A stretch of 5,543 nucleotides of DNA, taken from the NCBI GenBank assembly GCA_045615505.1, contig JAZLEZ010000046.1:1-5543 (forward strand), read 5' to 3'. The DNA comes from JAZLEZ01 sp045615505 (GTDB lineage Bacteria; Spirochaetota; Spirochaetia; Sphaerochaetales; Sphaerochaetaceae). This document shows, in pieces, positions 5,403 to 5,543 of this stretch. Numbering within the stretch: the first letter of the stretch is position 1; each line of letters opens with the position of its first letter. A program made the position numbers and the translations under genes. The notes beneath the pieces were generated by a model. The model saw only the letters and a program-made list of their open reading frames with translations, did not search any database and had not been told where the DNA came from.

Positions 5403-5543
5403 ATGAGGGCTTCCAGTCAATTCAAAAATTCACGAACGGGAAGAAAGATCAAGAAGATCAGTGATTCGTTGGATAGAGGAAAGACGGGAAAAGGATTTAA
5501 AGTTAAAGAGAAGATCGGTCTTAGGACCGAAAAATCTATGATG
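5403..5543 (+). CDS. Open frame running off the window, doubtful coding
   Basis: From ATG 5403 the frame stays open for 47 codons to the window edge and would encode a very basic peptide beginning MRASSQFKNSRTGRK. First codon positions are more purine-rich than the other two, a mild coding sign. Against coding, no properly spaced ribosome binding site precedes it (GGAAG is too close). A neighbouring frame is also open for 44 codons, which points to purine-rich composition as the cause. I do not recognise the product. Confidence 0.2.
   Translation, partial: MRASSQFKNSRTGRKIKKISDSLDRGKTGKGFKVKEKIGLRTEKSMM

Larger units (their letters stand above)
5279..5543 (+). ncRNA. Structured leader or ncRNA, possibly rRNA operon leader (partial)
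   Basis: Starting at the strong promoter, this stretch can form several hairpins. TCAAAAC-TGCG-GTTTTGA is at 5284-5301, a 9-bp outer stem is at 5352-5360/5380-5388, TTGGAAGC/GCTTCCAG is at 5395-5416 and TCGGTC-TTAG-GACCGA is at 5515-5530. A boxA-like sequence lies at 5350-5364, and 5433-5515 is strongly purine-rich. A length of about 265 bases, the UP-type promoter and boxA fit an rRNA leader ending just before 16S. The final ATGATG would join naturally to GAGAGTTTGATC, but no rRNA base is in the window, so this is a prediction. No known riboswitch, tmRNA, SRP or RNase P core was recognised. The extent to the window edge is assumed. Confidence 0.45.

Noticed and set aside
5470..5495. TAGAGGAAAGACGGG resembling the RNase P RNA GAGGAAAGTCC core
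   Set aside because: The conserved T after GAGGAAAG is A here, and the flanking P2/P3 and P4 partners are not seen. The similarity is probably due to purine richness.
5404..5541. Second open frame (44 codons ending at TGA 5539) in the purine-rich stretch
   Set aside because: It has no start codon or ribosome binding site. Its openness is best explained by base composition.
1..5543. CRISPR array, insertion sequence, tRNA, integrase or toxin-antitoxin pair
   Set aside because: No spaced direct repeats of CRISPR type, no transposase or terminal inverted repeats, and no cloverleaf were found. Apart from the end region, the window is housekeeping sequence.

Overview
The window reads as spirochaete chromosome, most likely a Treponema relative. 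The main reason is the GroEL, whose N-terminal block and YISxYF, IYDKKISSMK and TRSALQNAASIASL stretches read like treponemal chaperonin. The base composition is AT-rich and AGA, GGA and AAA codons dominate. The genus is a judgement from remembered family sequences, not a search. The identifiable genes are ordinary housekeeping genes, and all five lie on the + strand.

Layout. Positions 1-255 are a non-coding region with a short perfect palindrome and a repeated half-site. They precede a WYL-family transcriptional regulator (256-1221). A sigma70-type promoter follows, then groEL (1300-2934), which stands alone without groES and without a CIRCE operator, and ends at a clear intrinsic terminator. 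Next comes yajC (3092-3619), a Sec-translocase accessory protein. It carries an unusual charged tail ending in lysine-alanine-proline repeats like those of histone H1. A second strong terminator follows and ends only 17 bases before ispH (3691-4551), the last enzyme of the MEP isoprenoid pathway. A promoter with a perfect extended -10 overlaps the ispH stop codon and drives pgsA (4600-5187), the phosphatidylglycerophosphate synthase. The genes therefore look like separate short transcription units rather than one operon. Their common theme is folding, secretion and envelope lipids.

The last 356 bases (5188-5543) have no gene I can name and are the most interesting part. An A/T-tract UP-like element and a consensus TTGACA -35 make what looks like the strongest promoter in the window. 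It would produce an RNA dense in hairpins, including two mutually exclusive pairings near its 5' end. It also holds a boxA-like sequence, a short ORF with a good ribosome binding site, and a purine-rich stretch running to the window edge. My preferred reading is the leader of a ribosomal RNA operon whose 16S gene would begin just outside the window. A different structured leader or ncRNA, or the 5' end of a basic-protein gene, remains possible.

Three of the longest open frames begin too early. The regulator is better started at GTG 256, yajC at ATG 3092 and pgsA at ATG 4600, each placed correctly behind a Shine-Dalgarno sequence.
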